NCBI RefSeq assembly: GCF_910591885.1
Contig: NW_025963685.1
Span: 1-64,000, forward strand
Length of the DNA stretch: 64,000 bases
Direction of reading: 5' to 3'
Source: Bombus terrestris
Taxonomy: Eukaryota > Arthropoda > Insecta > Hymenoptera > Apidae
The notes beneath the pieces were generated by a model, which did not search any database, was not told where the DNA came from, and saw nothing but the letters and a program-made list of their open reading frames with translations. The position numbers and the translations under genes are program-made. Positions 28,101 through 41,760 of the stretch are shown here, in pieces (positions within the stretch are counted from its first letter, which is position 1; every line of letters begins with the position of its first letter).

Positions 28101-31100
28101 AACGTGGGACATCGTGGGACAACGTGGGACAACGTGGGACACCGTTGGACATCGTTGGACAACGTGGGACAACGTGGGACAACGTGGGACAACGTGGGAC
28201 ACCGTTGGACACCGTTGGACACCGTTGGACACCGTTGGACATCGTTGGACACCGTGGGACAACGTGGGACAACGTGGGACAACGTGGGAAACCATGGAAC
28301 AACGTGGGACAACGTGGGACACCGTTGGACATCGTTGGACAACGTGGGACAACGTGGGACAACGTGGGACAACGTGGGACAACGTGGGACAACGTGGGAC
28401 AACGTGGGACAACGTGGGACAACGTGGGACAACGTGGGACAACGTGGGACAACGTGGGACATCGTGGGACAACGTGGGACAACGTGGGACAACGTGGGAC
28501 AACGTGGGACACCGTTGGACAACGTGGGACACCGTTGGACATCGTTGGACACCGTGGGACAACGTGGGACAACGTGGGACCACGTGGGACAACGTGGGAC
28601 AACGTGGGACAACGTGGGACAACGTGGGACAACGTGGGACAACGTGGGACATCGTGGGACAACGTGGGACAACGTGGGACACCGTGGGACATCGTTGGAC
28701 ACCGTGGGACACCGTGGGACAACGTGGGACAACGTGGGACAACGTGGGACAACGTGGGACAACGTGGGACAACGTGGGACAACGTGGGACAACGTGGGAC
28801 AACGTGGGACAACGTGGGACAACGTGGGTCAACGTGGGACAACGTGGGACAACGTGGGACACCGTTGGACACCGTGGGACACCGTTGGACACCGTTGGAC
28901 ATCGTTGGACACCGTGGGACAACGTGGGACAACGTGGGACAACGTGGGACAACGTGGGACAACGTGGGACAACGTGGGACAACGTGGGACAACGTGGGAC
29001 AACGTGGGACAACGTGGGACAACGTGGGACAACGTGGGACAACGTTGGACAATGTGGGACAACGTGGGACAACGTGGGACAACGTGGGACATCGTGGGAC
29101 AACGTGGGACAACGTGGGACACCGTTGGACATCGTTGGACACCGTGGGACAACGTGGGACAACGTGGGACAACGTGGGACACCGTTGGACACCGTTGGAC
29201 ACCGTTGGACATCGTTGGACACCGTGGGACAACGTGGGACAACGTGGGACAACGTGGGAAACCATGGAACAACGTGGGACAACGTGGGACACCGTTGGAC
29301 ATCGTTGGACAACGTGGGACAACGTGGGACAACGTGGGACAACGTGGGACAACGTGGGACAACGTGGGACAACGTGGGACACCGTTGGACACCGTGGGAC
29401 ACCGTTGGACACCGTTGGACATCGTTGGACACCGTGGGACAACGTGGGACAACGTGGGACAACGTGGGACAACGTGGGACAACGTGGGACAACGTGGGAC
29501 AACGTGGGACAACGTGGGACAACGTGGGACAACGTGGGACACCGTTGGACAACGTGGGACACCGTTGGACATCGTTGGACACCGTGGGACAACGTGGGAC
29601 AACGTGGGACCACGTGGGACAACGTGGGACAACGTGGGACAACGTGGGACAACGTGGGACCACGTGGGACAACGTGGGACAACGTGGGACAACGTGGGAC
29701 AACGTGGGACAACGTGGGACAACGTGGGACAACGTGGGACACCGTTGGACATCGTTGGACAACGTGGGACAACGTGGGACAACGTGGGACAACGTGGGAC
29801 AACGTGGGACAACGTGGGACAACGTGGGACAACGTGGGACACCGTTGGACATCGTTGGACAACGTGGGACAACGTGGGACAACGTGGGACAACGTGGGAC
29901 AACGTGGGACAACGTGGGACACCGTTGGACACCGTTGGACATCGTTGGACACCGTGGGACAACGTGGGACAACGTGGGACAACGTGGGACAAAGTGGGAC
30001 AACGTGGGACAACGTTGGACAACGTGGGACAACGTGGGACAACGTGGGACAACGTGGGACATCGTGGGACAACGTGGGACAACGTGGGACACCGTTGGAC
30101 AACGTGGGACAACGTGGGACAACGTGGGACACCGTTGGACACCGTGGGACAGCGTTGGACACCGTTGGACATCGTTGGACACCGTGGGACAACGTGGGAC
30201 AACGTGGGACAACGTGGGACAACGTGGGACCACGTGGGACAACGTGGGACAACGTGGGACAACGTGGGACAACGTGGGACAACGTGGGACAACGTGGGAC
30301 ATCGTGGGACAACGTGGGACAACGTGGGACACCGTTGGACATCGTTGGACACCGTGGGACACCGTGGGACAACGTGGGACAACGTGGGACAACGTGGGAC
30401 AACGTGGGACAACGTGGGACAACGTGGGACAACGTGGGACAACGTGGGACAACGTGGGACAACGTGGGACAACGTGGGACAACGTGGGACAACGTGGGAC
30501 AACGTGGGACAACGTGGGACAACGTGGGACACCGTTGGACACCGTGGGACACCGTTGGACACCGTTGGACATCGTTGGACACCGTGGGACAACGTGGGAC
30601 AACGTGGGACAACGTGGGACAACGTGGGACAACGTGGGACAACGTGGGACAACGTGGGACAACGTGGGACAACGTGGGACAACGTGGGACAACGTGGGAC
30701 AACGTGGGACAACGTGGGACAACGTGGGACAACGTGGGACAACGTGGGACAACGTGGGACACCGTTGGACAACGTGGGACACCGTTGGACATCGTTGGAC
30801 ACCGTGGGACAACGTGGGACAACGTGGGACCACGTGGGACAACGTGGGACAACGTGGGACAACGTGGGACAACGTGGGACATCGTGGGACAACGTGGGAC
30901 AACGTGGGACAACGTGGGACAACGTGGGACAACGTGGGACACCGTTGGACACCGTTGGACACCGTTGGACAACGTGGGACAACGTGGGACAACGTGGGAC
31001 ACCGTTGGACACCGTGGGACAGCGTTGGACACCGTTGGACAACGTGGGACAACGTGGGACCACGTGGGACAACGTGGGACAACGTGGGACAACGTGGGAC

Positions 31101-31200
31101 AACGTGGGACAACGTGGGACAACGTGGGACATCGTGGGACAACGTGGGACAACGTGGGACACCGTTGGACATCGTTGGACACCGTGGGACACCGTGGGAC
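22121..31200. repeat. Mixed satellite segment with repeated G+G' and F modules
   Basis: There is no gene. Order 22171-22840 repeats at 25201-25870 (offset 3,030 bp; D-D, B-D-B-B-C-D, F, E, E, C-B-D in the same places). The G+G' compound at 23121, 23531 and 27401 is followed 110 bp later by B-A-B-C-D in each case. Compounds at 27401, 27631 and 27861 are spaced 230 bp apart. Single-monomer oddities include the aatgtgggac at 29051, the aaagtgggac at 29991, and a cccgttggac at 27041. A private T-for-A change at 28829 stops one - frame. Confidence 0.8.
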
Positions 31201-31420
31201 AACGTGGGACAACGTGGGACAACGTGGGACAACGTGGGACAACGTGGGACAACGTGGGACAACGTGGGACAACGTGGGACAACGTGGGACAACGTGGGAC
31301 AACGTGGGACAACGTGGGACAACGTGGGACAACGTGGGACAACGTGGGACAACGTGGGACAACGTGGGACAACGTGGGACAACGTGGGACAACGTGGGAC
31401 AACGTGGGACAACGTGGGAC
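31201..31420. repeat. Longest run of identical consensus monomers (22 x A)
   Basis: Twenty-two consecutive AACGTGGGAC monomers without a mismatch, preceded by D-D at 31181-31200 and followed by E at 31421. Most other A runs have 4 to 17 monomers. The run presents 22 GGG triplets at exact 10-bp spacing. It could be a recent local expansion, or a place where an assembler chose the copy number. Confidence 0.85.
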
Positions 31421-32280
31421 ATCGTGGGACAACGTGGGACAACGTGGGACACCGTTGGACATCGTTGGACACCGTGGGACACCGTGGGACAACGTGGGAC
31501 AACGTGGGACAACGTGGGACAACGTGGGACAACGTGGGACAACGTGGGACAACGTGGGACAACGTGGGACAACGTGGGACAACGTGGGACACCGTTGGAC
31601 AACGTGGGACACCGTTGGACATCGTTGGACACCGTGGGACAACGTGGGACAACGTGGGACCACGTGGGACAACGTGGGACAACGTGGGACAACGTGGGAC
31701 AACGTGGGACATCGTGGGACAACGTGGGACAACGTGGGACAACGTGGGACAACGTGGGACAACGTGGGACACCGTTGGACACCGTTGGACACCGTTGGAC
31801 ACCGTTGGACATCGTTGGACACCGTGGGACAACGTGGGACAACGTGGGACAACGTGGGAAACCATGGAACAACGTGGGACAACGTGGGACACCGTTGGAC
31901 ATCGTTGGACATCGTTGGACACCGTGGGACAACGTGGGACAACGTGGGAAAACGTGGGACAACGTGGGACACCGTTGGACATCGCTGGACACCGTTGGAC
32001 ATCGTTGGACACCGTGGGACAACGTGGGACAACGTGGGACAACGTGGGACAACGTGGGACAACGTGGGACAACGTGGGACAACGTGGGACAACGTGGGAC
32101 AACGTGGGACAACGTGGGACAACGTGGGACAACGTGGGACATCGTGGGACAACGTGGGACAACGTGGGACAACGTGGGACAACGTGGGACAACGTGGGAC
32201 ATCGTGGGACAACGTGGGACAACGTGGGACAACGTGGGACAACGTGGGACATCGTTGGACACCGTTGGACACCGTGGGAC
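31421..32280. repeat. 0.86-kb block repeated at 39431-40290
   Basis: Offset is 8,010 bp. Shared rare monomers are aacgtgggaa directly followed by A (31941 and 39951; a G without G') and atcgctggac (31981 and 39991). F at 31661 and 39671 and G+G' at 31851 and 39861 also align. The orders diverge just after 32280 and 40290, where one continues with E and the other with C-C-D. Confidence 0.83.
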
Positions 32281-33120
32281 AACGTGGGACAACGTGGGAC
32301 ATCGTGGGACAACGTGGGACAACGTGGGACAACGTGGGACATCGTGGGACAACGTGGGACAACGTGGGACAACGTGGGACAACGTGGGACAACGTGGGAC
32401 ACCGTTGGACACCGTTGGACACCGTTGGACACCGTTGGACATCGTTGGACACCGTGGGACAACGTGGGACAACGTGGGACAACGTGGGAAACCATGGAAC
32501 AACGTGGGACAACGTGGGACACCGTTGGACATCGTTGGACACCGTGGGACAACGTGGGACAACGTGGGACAACGTGGGACAACGTCGGACAACGTGGGAC
32601 AACGTGGGACAACGTGGGACAACGTGGGACAACGTGAGACAACGTGGGACAACGTGGGACAACGTGGGACAACGTGGGACAACGTGGGACATCGTGGGAC
32701 AACGTGGGACAACGTGGGACAACGTGGGACAACGTGGGACATCGTTGGACACCGTTGGACACCGTGGGACAACGTGGGACAACGTGGGAAAACGTGGGAC
32801 AACGTGGGACAACGTGGGACAACGTGGGACAACGTGGGACAACGTGGGACAACGTGGGACAACGTGGGACAACGTGGGACATCGTGGGACAACGTGGGAC
32901 AACGTGGGACACCGTTGGACATCGTTGGACACCGTGGGACACCGTGGGACAACGTGGGACAACGTGGGACACCGTGGGACACCGTTGGACACCGTTGGAC
33001 ATCGTTGGACACCGTGGGACAACGTGGGACAACGTGGGACAACGTGGGACAACGTGGGACAACGTGGGACAACGTGGGACAACGTGGGACAACGTGGGAC
33101 AACGTGGGACAACGTGGGAC

Positions 33121-33840
33121 AACGTGGGACAACGTGGGACATCGTGGGACAACGTGGGACAACGTGGGACAACGTGGGACAACGTGGGACACCGTTGGAC
33201 AACGTGGGTCACCGTTGGACATCGTTGGACACCGTGGGACAACGTGGGACAACGTGGGACCACGTGGGACAACGTGGGACAACGTGGGACAACGTGGGAC
33301 AACGTGGGACAACGTGGGACAACGTGGGACATCGTGGGACAACGTGGGACAACGTGGGACACCGTTGGACATCGTTGGACACCGTGGGACACCGTGGGAC
33401 AACGTGGGACAACGTGGGACAACGTGGGACAACGTGGGACAACGTGGGACAACGTGGGACAACGTGGGACAACGTGGGACAACGTGGGACAACGTGGGAC
33501 AACGTGGGACAACGTGGGACAACGTGGGACACCGTTGGACACCGTGGGACACCGTTGGACACCGTTGGACATCGTTGGACACCGTGGGACAACGTGGGAC
33601 AACGTGGGACAACGTGGGACAACGTGGGACCACGTGGGACAACGTGGGACAACGTGGGACAACGTGGGACAACGTGGGACAACGTGGGACAACGTGGGAC
33701 AACGTGGGACAACGTGGGACACCGTTGGACATCGTTGGACAACGTGGGACAACGTGGGACAACGTGGGACAACGTGGGACAACGTGGGACAACGTGGGAC
33801 ACCGTTGGACACCGTTGGACATCGTTGGACACCGTGGGAC
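33121..33840. repeat. 0.7-kb block repeated at 41161-41880
   Basis: Offset is 8,040-8,050 bp. Both copies carry the private monomer aacgtgggtc in the context B, aacgtgggtc, B, C, D (33201 and 41241), which creates a stop on the - strand. F (33261 and 41301) and E (33331 and 41371) align. The second F (33631 and 41681) shows one extra monomer in the right copy. Confidence 0.83.
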
Positions 33841-34700
33841 AACGTGGGACAACGTGGGACAACGTGGGACAACGTGGGACAACGTGGGACAACGTTGGAC
33901 AACGTGGGACAACGTGGGACAACGTGGGACAACGTGGGACATCGTGGGACAACGTGGGACAACGTGGGACACCGTTGGACATCGTTGGACACCGTGGGAC
34001 AACGTGGGACAACGTGGGACAACGTGGGACACCGTTGGACACCGTTGGACACCGTTGGACACCGTTGGACATCGTTGGACACCGTGGGACAACGTGGGAC
34101 AACGTGGGACAACGTGGGAAACCATGGAACAACGTGGGACAACGTGGGACACCGTTGGACATCGTTGGACAACGTGGGACAACGTGGGACAACGTGGGAC
34201 AACGTGGGACAACGTGGGACAACGTGGGACAACGTGGGACAACGTGGGACACCGTGGGACACCGTTGGACACCGTTGGACACCGTGGGACAACGTGGGAC
34301 AACGTGGGACAACGTGGGACAACGTGGGACAACGTGGGACAACGTGGGACAACGTGGGACAACGTGGGACAACGTGGGACATCGTGGGACAACGTGGGAC
34401 AACGTGGGACAACGTGGGACAACGTGGGACAACGTGGGACAACGTGGGACAACGTGGGACAACGTGGGACAACGTGGGACATCGTGGGACAACGTGGGAC
34501 AACGTGGGACAACGTGGGCCAACGTGGGACAACGTGGGACACCGTTGGACATCGTTGGACACCCTGGGACAACGTGGGACAACGTGGGACAACGTGGGAC
34601 ACCGTTGGACACCGTTGGACACCGTTGGACACCGTGGGACAACGTGGGACAACGTGGGACAACGTGGGACAACGTGGGACAACGTGGGACAACGTGGGAC

Positions 34701-37700
34701 AACGTGGGCCAACGTGGGACAACGTGGGACACCGTTGGACATCGTTGGACACCGTGGGACAACGTGGGACAACGTGGGACAACGTGGGACACCGTTGGAC
34801 ACCGTTGGACACCGTTGGACACCGTTGGACATCGTTGGACACCGTGGGACAACGTGGGACAACGTGGGACAACGTGGGAAACCATGGAACAACGTGGGAC
34901 AACGTGGGACACCGTTGGACATCGTTGGACAACGTGGGACAACGTGGGACAACGTGGGACAACGTGGGACAACGTGGGACATCGTGGGACAACGTGGGAC
35001 AACGTGGGACAACGTGGGACAACGTGGGACATCGTTGGACACCGTGGGACAACGTGGGACAACGTGGGACAACGTGGGACAACGTGGGACATCGTGGGAC
35101 AACGTGGGACAACGTGGGACAACGTGGGACAACGTGGGACACCGTTGGACAACGTGGGACACCGTTGGACATCGTTGGACACCGTGGGACAACGTGGGAC
35201 AACGTGGGACCACGTGGGACAACGTGGGACAACGTGGGACAACGTGGGACAACGTGGGACAACGTGGGACAACGTGGGAAACCATGGAACAACGTGGGAC
35301 AACGTGGGACACCGTTGGACATCGTTGGACAACGTGGGACAACGTGGGACAACGTGGGACAACGTGGGACAACGTGGGACAACGTGGGACACCGTTGGAC
35401 ACCGTGGGACACCGTTGGACACCGTTGGACATCGTTGGACACCGTGGGACAACGCGGGACAACGTGGGACAACGTGGGACAACGTGGGACAACGTGGGAC
35501 AACGTGGGACAACGTGGGACAACGTGGGACAACGTGGGACAACGTGGGACAACGTGGGACACCGTTGGACAACGTGGGACACCGTTGGACATCGTTGGAC
35601 ACCGTGGGACACCGTTGGACACCGTTGGACACCGTTGGACACCGTTGGACATCGTTGGACACCGTGGGACAACGTGGGACAACGTGGGACAACGTGGGCC
35701 AACGTGGGACAACGTGGGACACCGTTGGACATCGTTGGACACCGTGGGACAACGTGGGACAACGTGGGACAACGTGGGACACCGTTGGACACCGTTGGAC
35801 ACCGTTGGACACCGTTGGACATCGTTGGACACCGTGGGACAACGTGGGACAACGTGGGACAACGTGGGAAACCATGGAACAACGTGGGACAACGTGGGAC
35901 ACCGTTGGACATCGTTGGACAACGTGGGACAACGTGGGACAACGTGGGACAACGTGGGACAACGTGGGACAACGTGGGACAACGTGGGACATCGTGGGAC
36001 AACGTGGGACAACGTGGGACAACGTGGGCCAACGTGGGACAACGTGGGACACCGTTGGACATCGTTGGACACCGTGGGACAACGTGGGACAACGTGGGAC
36101 AACGTGGGACACCGTTGGACACCGTTGGACACCGTTGGACACCGTTGGACATCGTTGGACACCGTGGGACAACGTGGGACAACGTGGGACAACGTGGGAA
36201 ACCATGGAACAACGTGGGACAACGTGGGACACCGTTGGACATCGTTGGACAACGTGGGACAACGTGGGACAACGTGGGACAACGTGGGACAACGTGGGAC
36301 AACGTGGGACATCGTGGGACAACGTGGGACAACGTGGGACAACGTGGGACAACGTGGGACATCGTTGGACACCGTGGGACAACGTGGGACAACGTGGGAC
36401 AACGTGGGACAACGTGGGACAACGTGGGACATCGTGGGACAACGTGGGACAACGTGGGACAACGTGGGACAACGTGGGACACCGTTGGACAACGTGGGAC
36501 ACCGTTGGACATCGTTGGACACCGTGGGACAACGTGGGACAACGTGGGACCACGTGGGACAACGTGGGACAACGTGGGACAACGTGGGACAACGTGGGAC
36601 AACGTGGGACAACGTGGGAAACCATGGAACAACGTGGGACAACGTGGGACACCGTTGGACATCGTTGGACAACGTGGGACAACGTGGGACAACGTGGGAC
36701 AACGTGGGACAACGTGGGACAACGTGGGACACCGTTGGACACCGTGGGACACCGTTGGACACCGTTGGACACCGTGGGACACCGTGGGACAACGCGGGAC
36801 AACGTGGGACAACGTGGGACAACGTGGGACAACGTGGGACAACGTGGGACAACGTGGGACAACGTGGGACAACGTGGGACAACGTGGGACAACGTGGGAC
36901 ACCGTTGGACAACGTGGGACACCGTTGGACATCGTTGGACACCGTGGGACACCGTTGGACAACGTGGGACAACGTGGGACAACGTGGGACAACGTGGGAC
37001 AACGTGGGACATCGTGGGACACCGTGGGACAACGTGGGACAACGTGGGACAACGTGGGACACCGTTGGACAACGTGGGACACCGTTGGACATCGTTGGAC
37101 ACCGTGGGACAACGTGGGACAACGTGGGACCACGTGGGACAACGTGGGACAACGTGGGACAACGTGCGACAACGTGGGACAACGTGGGACAACGTGGGAA
37201 ACCATGGAACAACGTGGGACAACGTGGGACACCGTTGGACATCGTTGGACAACGTGGGACAACGTGGGACAACGTGGGACAACGTGGGACAACGTGGGAC
37301 AACGTGGGACACCGTTGGACACCGTGGGACACCGTTGGACACCGTTGGACATCGTTGGACACCGTGGGACAACGCGGGACAACGTGGGACAACGTGGGAC
37401 AACGTGGGACAACGTGGGACAACGTGGGACAACGTGGGACAACGTGGGACAACGTGGGACAACGTGGGACAACGTGGGACACCGTTGGACAACGTGGGAC
37501 ACCGTTGGACATCGTGGGACACCGTGGGACACCGTTGGACACCGTTGGACACCGTTGGACACCGTTGGACATCGTTGGACACCGTGGGACAACGTGGGAC
37601 AACGTGGGACAACGTGGGAAACCATGGAACAACGTGGGACAACGTGGGACACCGTTGGACATCGTTGGACATCGTTGGACACCGTGGGACAACGTGGGAC

Positions 37701-37800
37701 AACGTGGGACAACGTGGGACAACGTCGGACAACGTGGGACAACGTGGGACAACGTGGGAAACCATGGAACAACGTGGGACAACGTGGGACACCGTTGGAC
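34701..37800. repeat. K-G-F-G-I modules
   Basis: The succession K, G+G', F, G+G', I occurs at 34701-35460 and 36021-36800 (offset 1,320 then 1,340 bp). Constant spacings are K to G 170 bp and G to I 180 bp. The block 36021-37790 recurs at 44681-46480 (offset 8,660-8,680 bp), including the closely paired G+G' compounds 140 bp apart (37611/37751 and 46291/46431). No other content is present. Confidence 0.82.
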
Positions 37801-39430
37801 ATCGTTGGACATCGTTGGACACCGTGGGACAACGTGGGACAACGTGGGACAACGTGGGACAACGTGGGACAACGTGGGACAACGTGGGACAACGTGGGAC
37901 ACCGTTGGACATCGTTGGACAACGTGGGACAACGTGGGACAACGTGGGACAACGTGGGACAACGTGGGACAACGTGGGACAACGTGGGACAACGTGGGAC
38001 ACCGTTGGACATCGTTGGACAACGTGGGACAACGTGGGACAACGTGGGACAACGTGGGACAACGTGGGACAACGTGGGACACCGTTGGACACCGTTGGAC
38101 ATCGTTGGACACCGTGGGACAACGTGGGACAACGTGGGACAACGTGGGACAACGTGGGACAACGTGGGACACCGTTGGACACCGTTGGACACCGTTGGAC
38201 ACCGTTGGACATCGTTGGACACCGTGGGACAACGTGGGACAACGTGGGACAACGTGGGACAACGTGGGACAACGTGGGACAACGTGGGACAACGTGGGAC
38301 AACGTGGGACAACGTGGGACAACGTGGGACAACGTGGGACAACGTGGGACAACGTGGGACAACGTGGGACAACGTGGGACACCGTTGGACAACGTGGGAC
38401 AACGTGGGACAACGTGGGACAACGTGGGACAACGTGGGACAACGTGGGACACCGTTGGACAACGTGGGACACCGTTGGACATCGTTGGACACCGTGGGAC
38501 AACGTGGGACAACGTGGGACCACGTGGGACAACGTGGGACAACGTGGGACAACGTGGGACAACGTGGGACAACATGGGACATCGTGGGACAACGTGGGAC
38601 AACGTGGGACACCGTTGGACAACGTGGGACAACGTGGGACATCGTGGGACAACGTGGGACAACGTGGGACAACGTGGGACAACGTGGGACACCGTTGGAC
38701 AACGTGGGACACCGTTGGACATCGTTGGACACCGTGGGACAACGTGGGACAACGTGGGACCACGTGGGACAACGTGGGACAACGTGGGACAACGTGGGAC
38801 AACGTGGGACAACGTGGGACAACGTGGGACATCGTGGGACAACGTGGGACAACGTGGGACACCGTTGGACATCGTTGGACACCGTGGGACACCGTGGGAC
38901 AACGTGGGACAACGTGGGACAACGTGGGACAACGTGGGACAACGTGGGACAACGTGGGACAACGTGGGACAACGTGGGACAACGTGGGACAACGTGGGAC
39001 AACGTGGGACAACGTGGGACAACGTGGGACAACGTGGGACAACGTGGGACAACGTGGGACAACCTGGGACACCGTTGGACACCGTGGGACACCGTTGGAC
39101 ACCGTTGGACATCGTTGGACACCGTGGGACAACGTGGGACAACGTGGGACAACGTGGGACAACGTGGGACAACGTGGGACAACGTGGGACAACGTGGGAC
39201 AACGTGGGACAACGTGGGACAACGTGGGACAACGTGGGACATCGTGGGACAACGTGGGACAACGTGGGACAACGTGGGACAACGTGGGACACCGTTGGAC
39301 AACGTGGGACACCGTTGGACATCGTTGGACACCGTGGGACAACGTGGGACAACGTGGGACCACGTGGGACAACGTGGGACAACGTGGGACAACGTGGGAC
39401 AACGTGGGACAACGTGGGACAACATGGGAC

Positions 39431-40290
39431 ATCGTGGGACAACGTGGGACAACGTGGGACACCGTTGGACATCGTTGGACACCGTGGGACACCGTGGGAC
39501 AACGTGGGACAACGTGGGACAACGTGGGACAACGTGGGACAACGTGGGACAACGTGGGACAACGTGGGACAACGTGGGACAACGTGGGACAACGTGGGAC
39601 ACCGTTGGACAACGTGGGACACCGTTGGACATCGTTGGACACCGTGGGACAACGTGGGACAACGTGGGACCACGTGGGACAACGTGGGACAACGTGGGAC
39701 AACGTGGGACAACGTGGGACATCGTGGGACAACGTGGGACAACGTGGGACAACGTGGGACAACGTGGGACAACGTGGGACACCGTTGGACACCGTTGGAC
39801 ACCGTTGGACACCGTTGGACATCGTTGGACACCCTGGGACAACGTGGGACAACGTGGGACAACGTGGGAAACCATGGAACAACGTGGGACAACGTGGGAC
39901 ACCGTTGGACATCGTTGGACATCGTTGGACACCGTGGGACAACGTGGGACAACGTGGGAAAACGTGGGACAACGTGGGACACCGTTGGACATCGCTGGAC
40001 ACCGTTGGACATCGTTGGACACCGTGGGACAACGTGGGACAACGTGGGACAACGTGGGACAACGTGGGACAACGTGGGACAACGTGGGACAACGTGGGAC
40101 AACGTGGGACAACGTGGGACAACGTGGGACAACGTGGGACAACGTGGGACATCGTGGGACAACGTGGGACAACGTGGGACAACGTGGGACAACGTGGGAC
40201 AACGTGGGACATCGTGGGACAACGTGGGACAACGTGGGACAACGTGGGACAACGTGGGACATCGTTGGACACCGTTGGACACCGTGGGAC
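39431..40290. repeat. Right partner of the 31.4-32.3 kb block
   Basis: Monomer order follows 31421-32280, with the shared marker pair aacgtgggaa-then-A at 39951 and atcgctggac at 39991. A private accctgggac at 39831 is not in the left copy. The upstream part ends in aacatgggac then E, where the left copy has A then E, so the duplicated tract begins near here. Confidence 0.8.
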
Positions 40291-41760
40291 AACGTGGGAC
40301 AACGTGGGACATCGTTGGACATCGTTGGACACCGTGGGACAACGTGGGACAACGTGGGACAACGTGGGACAACGTCGGACAACGTGGGACAACGTGGGAC
40401 AACGTGGGACAACGTGGGACAACGTGGGACAACGTGGGACAACGTGGGACAACGTGGGACAACGTGGGACAACGTGGGACATCGTGGGACAACGTGGGAC
40501 AACGTGGGACAACGTGGGACAACGTGGGACATCGTTGGACACCGTTGGACACCGTGGGACAACGTGGGACAACGTGGGAAAACGTGGGACAACGTGGGAC
40601 AACGTGGGACAACGTGGGACAACGTGGGACAACGTGGGACAACGTGGGACAACGTGGGACAACGTGGGACAACGTGGGACACCGTTGGACATCGTTGGAC
40701 AACGTGGGACAACGTGGGACAACGTGGGACAACGTGGGACAACGTGGGACAACGTGGGACACCGTTGGACACCGTTGGACATCGTTGGACACCGTGGGAC
40801 AACGTGGGACAACGTGGGACAACGTTGGACACCGTTGGACACCGTTGGACATCGTTGGACACCGTGGGACAACGTGGGACAACGTGGGACAACGTGGGAA
40901 ACCATGGAACAACGTGGGACAACGTGGGACACCGTTGGACATCGTTGGACAACGTGGGACAACGTGGGACAACGTGGGACAACGTGGGACAACGTGGGAC
41001 AACGTGGGACAACGTGGGACACCGTTGGACACCGTGGGACACCGTTGGACACCGTTGGACATCGTTGGACACCGTGGGACAACGTGGGACAACGTGGGAC
41101 AACGTGGGACAACGTGGGACAACGTGGGACAACGTGGGACAACGTGGGACAACGTGGGACAACGTGGGACAACGTGGGACATCGTGGGACAACGTGGGAC
41201 AACGTGGGACAACGTGGGACAACGTGGGACACCGTTGGACAACGTGGGTCACCGTTGGACATCGTTGGACACCGTGGGACAACGTGGGACAACGTGGGAC
41301 CACGTGGGACAACGTGGGACAACGTGGGACAACGTGGGACAACGTGGGACAACGTGGGACAACGTGGGACATCGTGGGACAACGTGGGACAACGTGGGAC
41401 ACCGTTGGACATCGTTGGACACCGTGGGACACCGTGGGACAACGTGGGACAACGTGGGACAACGTGGGACAACGTGGGACAACGTGGGACAACGTGGGAC
41501 AACGTGGGACAACGTGGGACAACGTGGGACAACGTGGGACAACGTGGGACAACGTGGGACAACGTGGGACAACGTGGGACACCGTTGGACACCGTGGGAC
41601 ACCGTTGGACACCGTTGGACATCGTTGGACACCGTGGGACAACGTGGGACAACGTGGGACAACGTGGGACAACGTGGGACCACGTGGGACAACGTGGGAC
41701 AACGTGGGACAACGTGGGACAACGTGGGACAACGTGGGACAACGTGGGACAACGTGGGAC

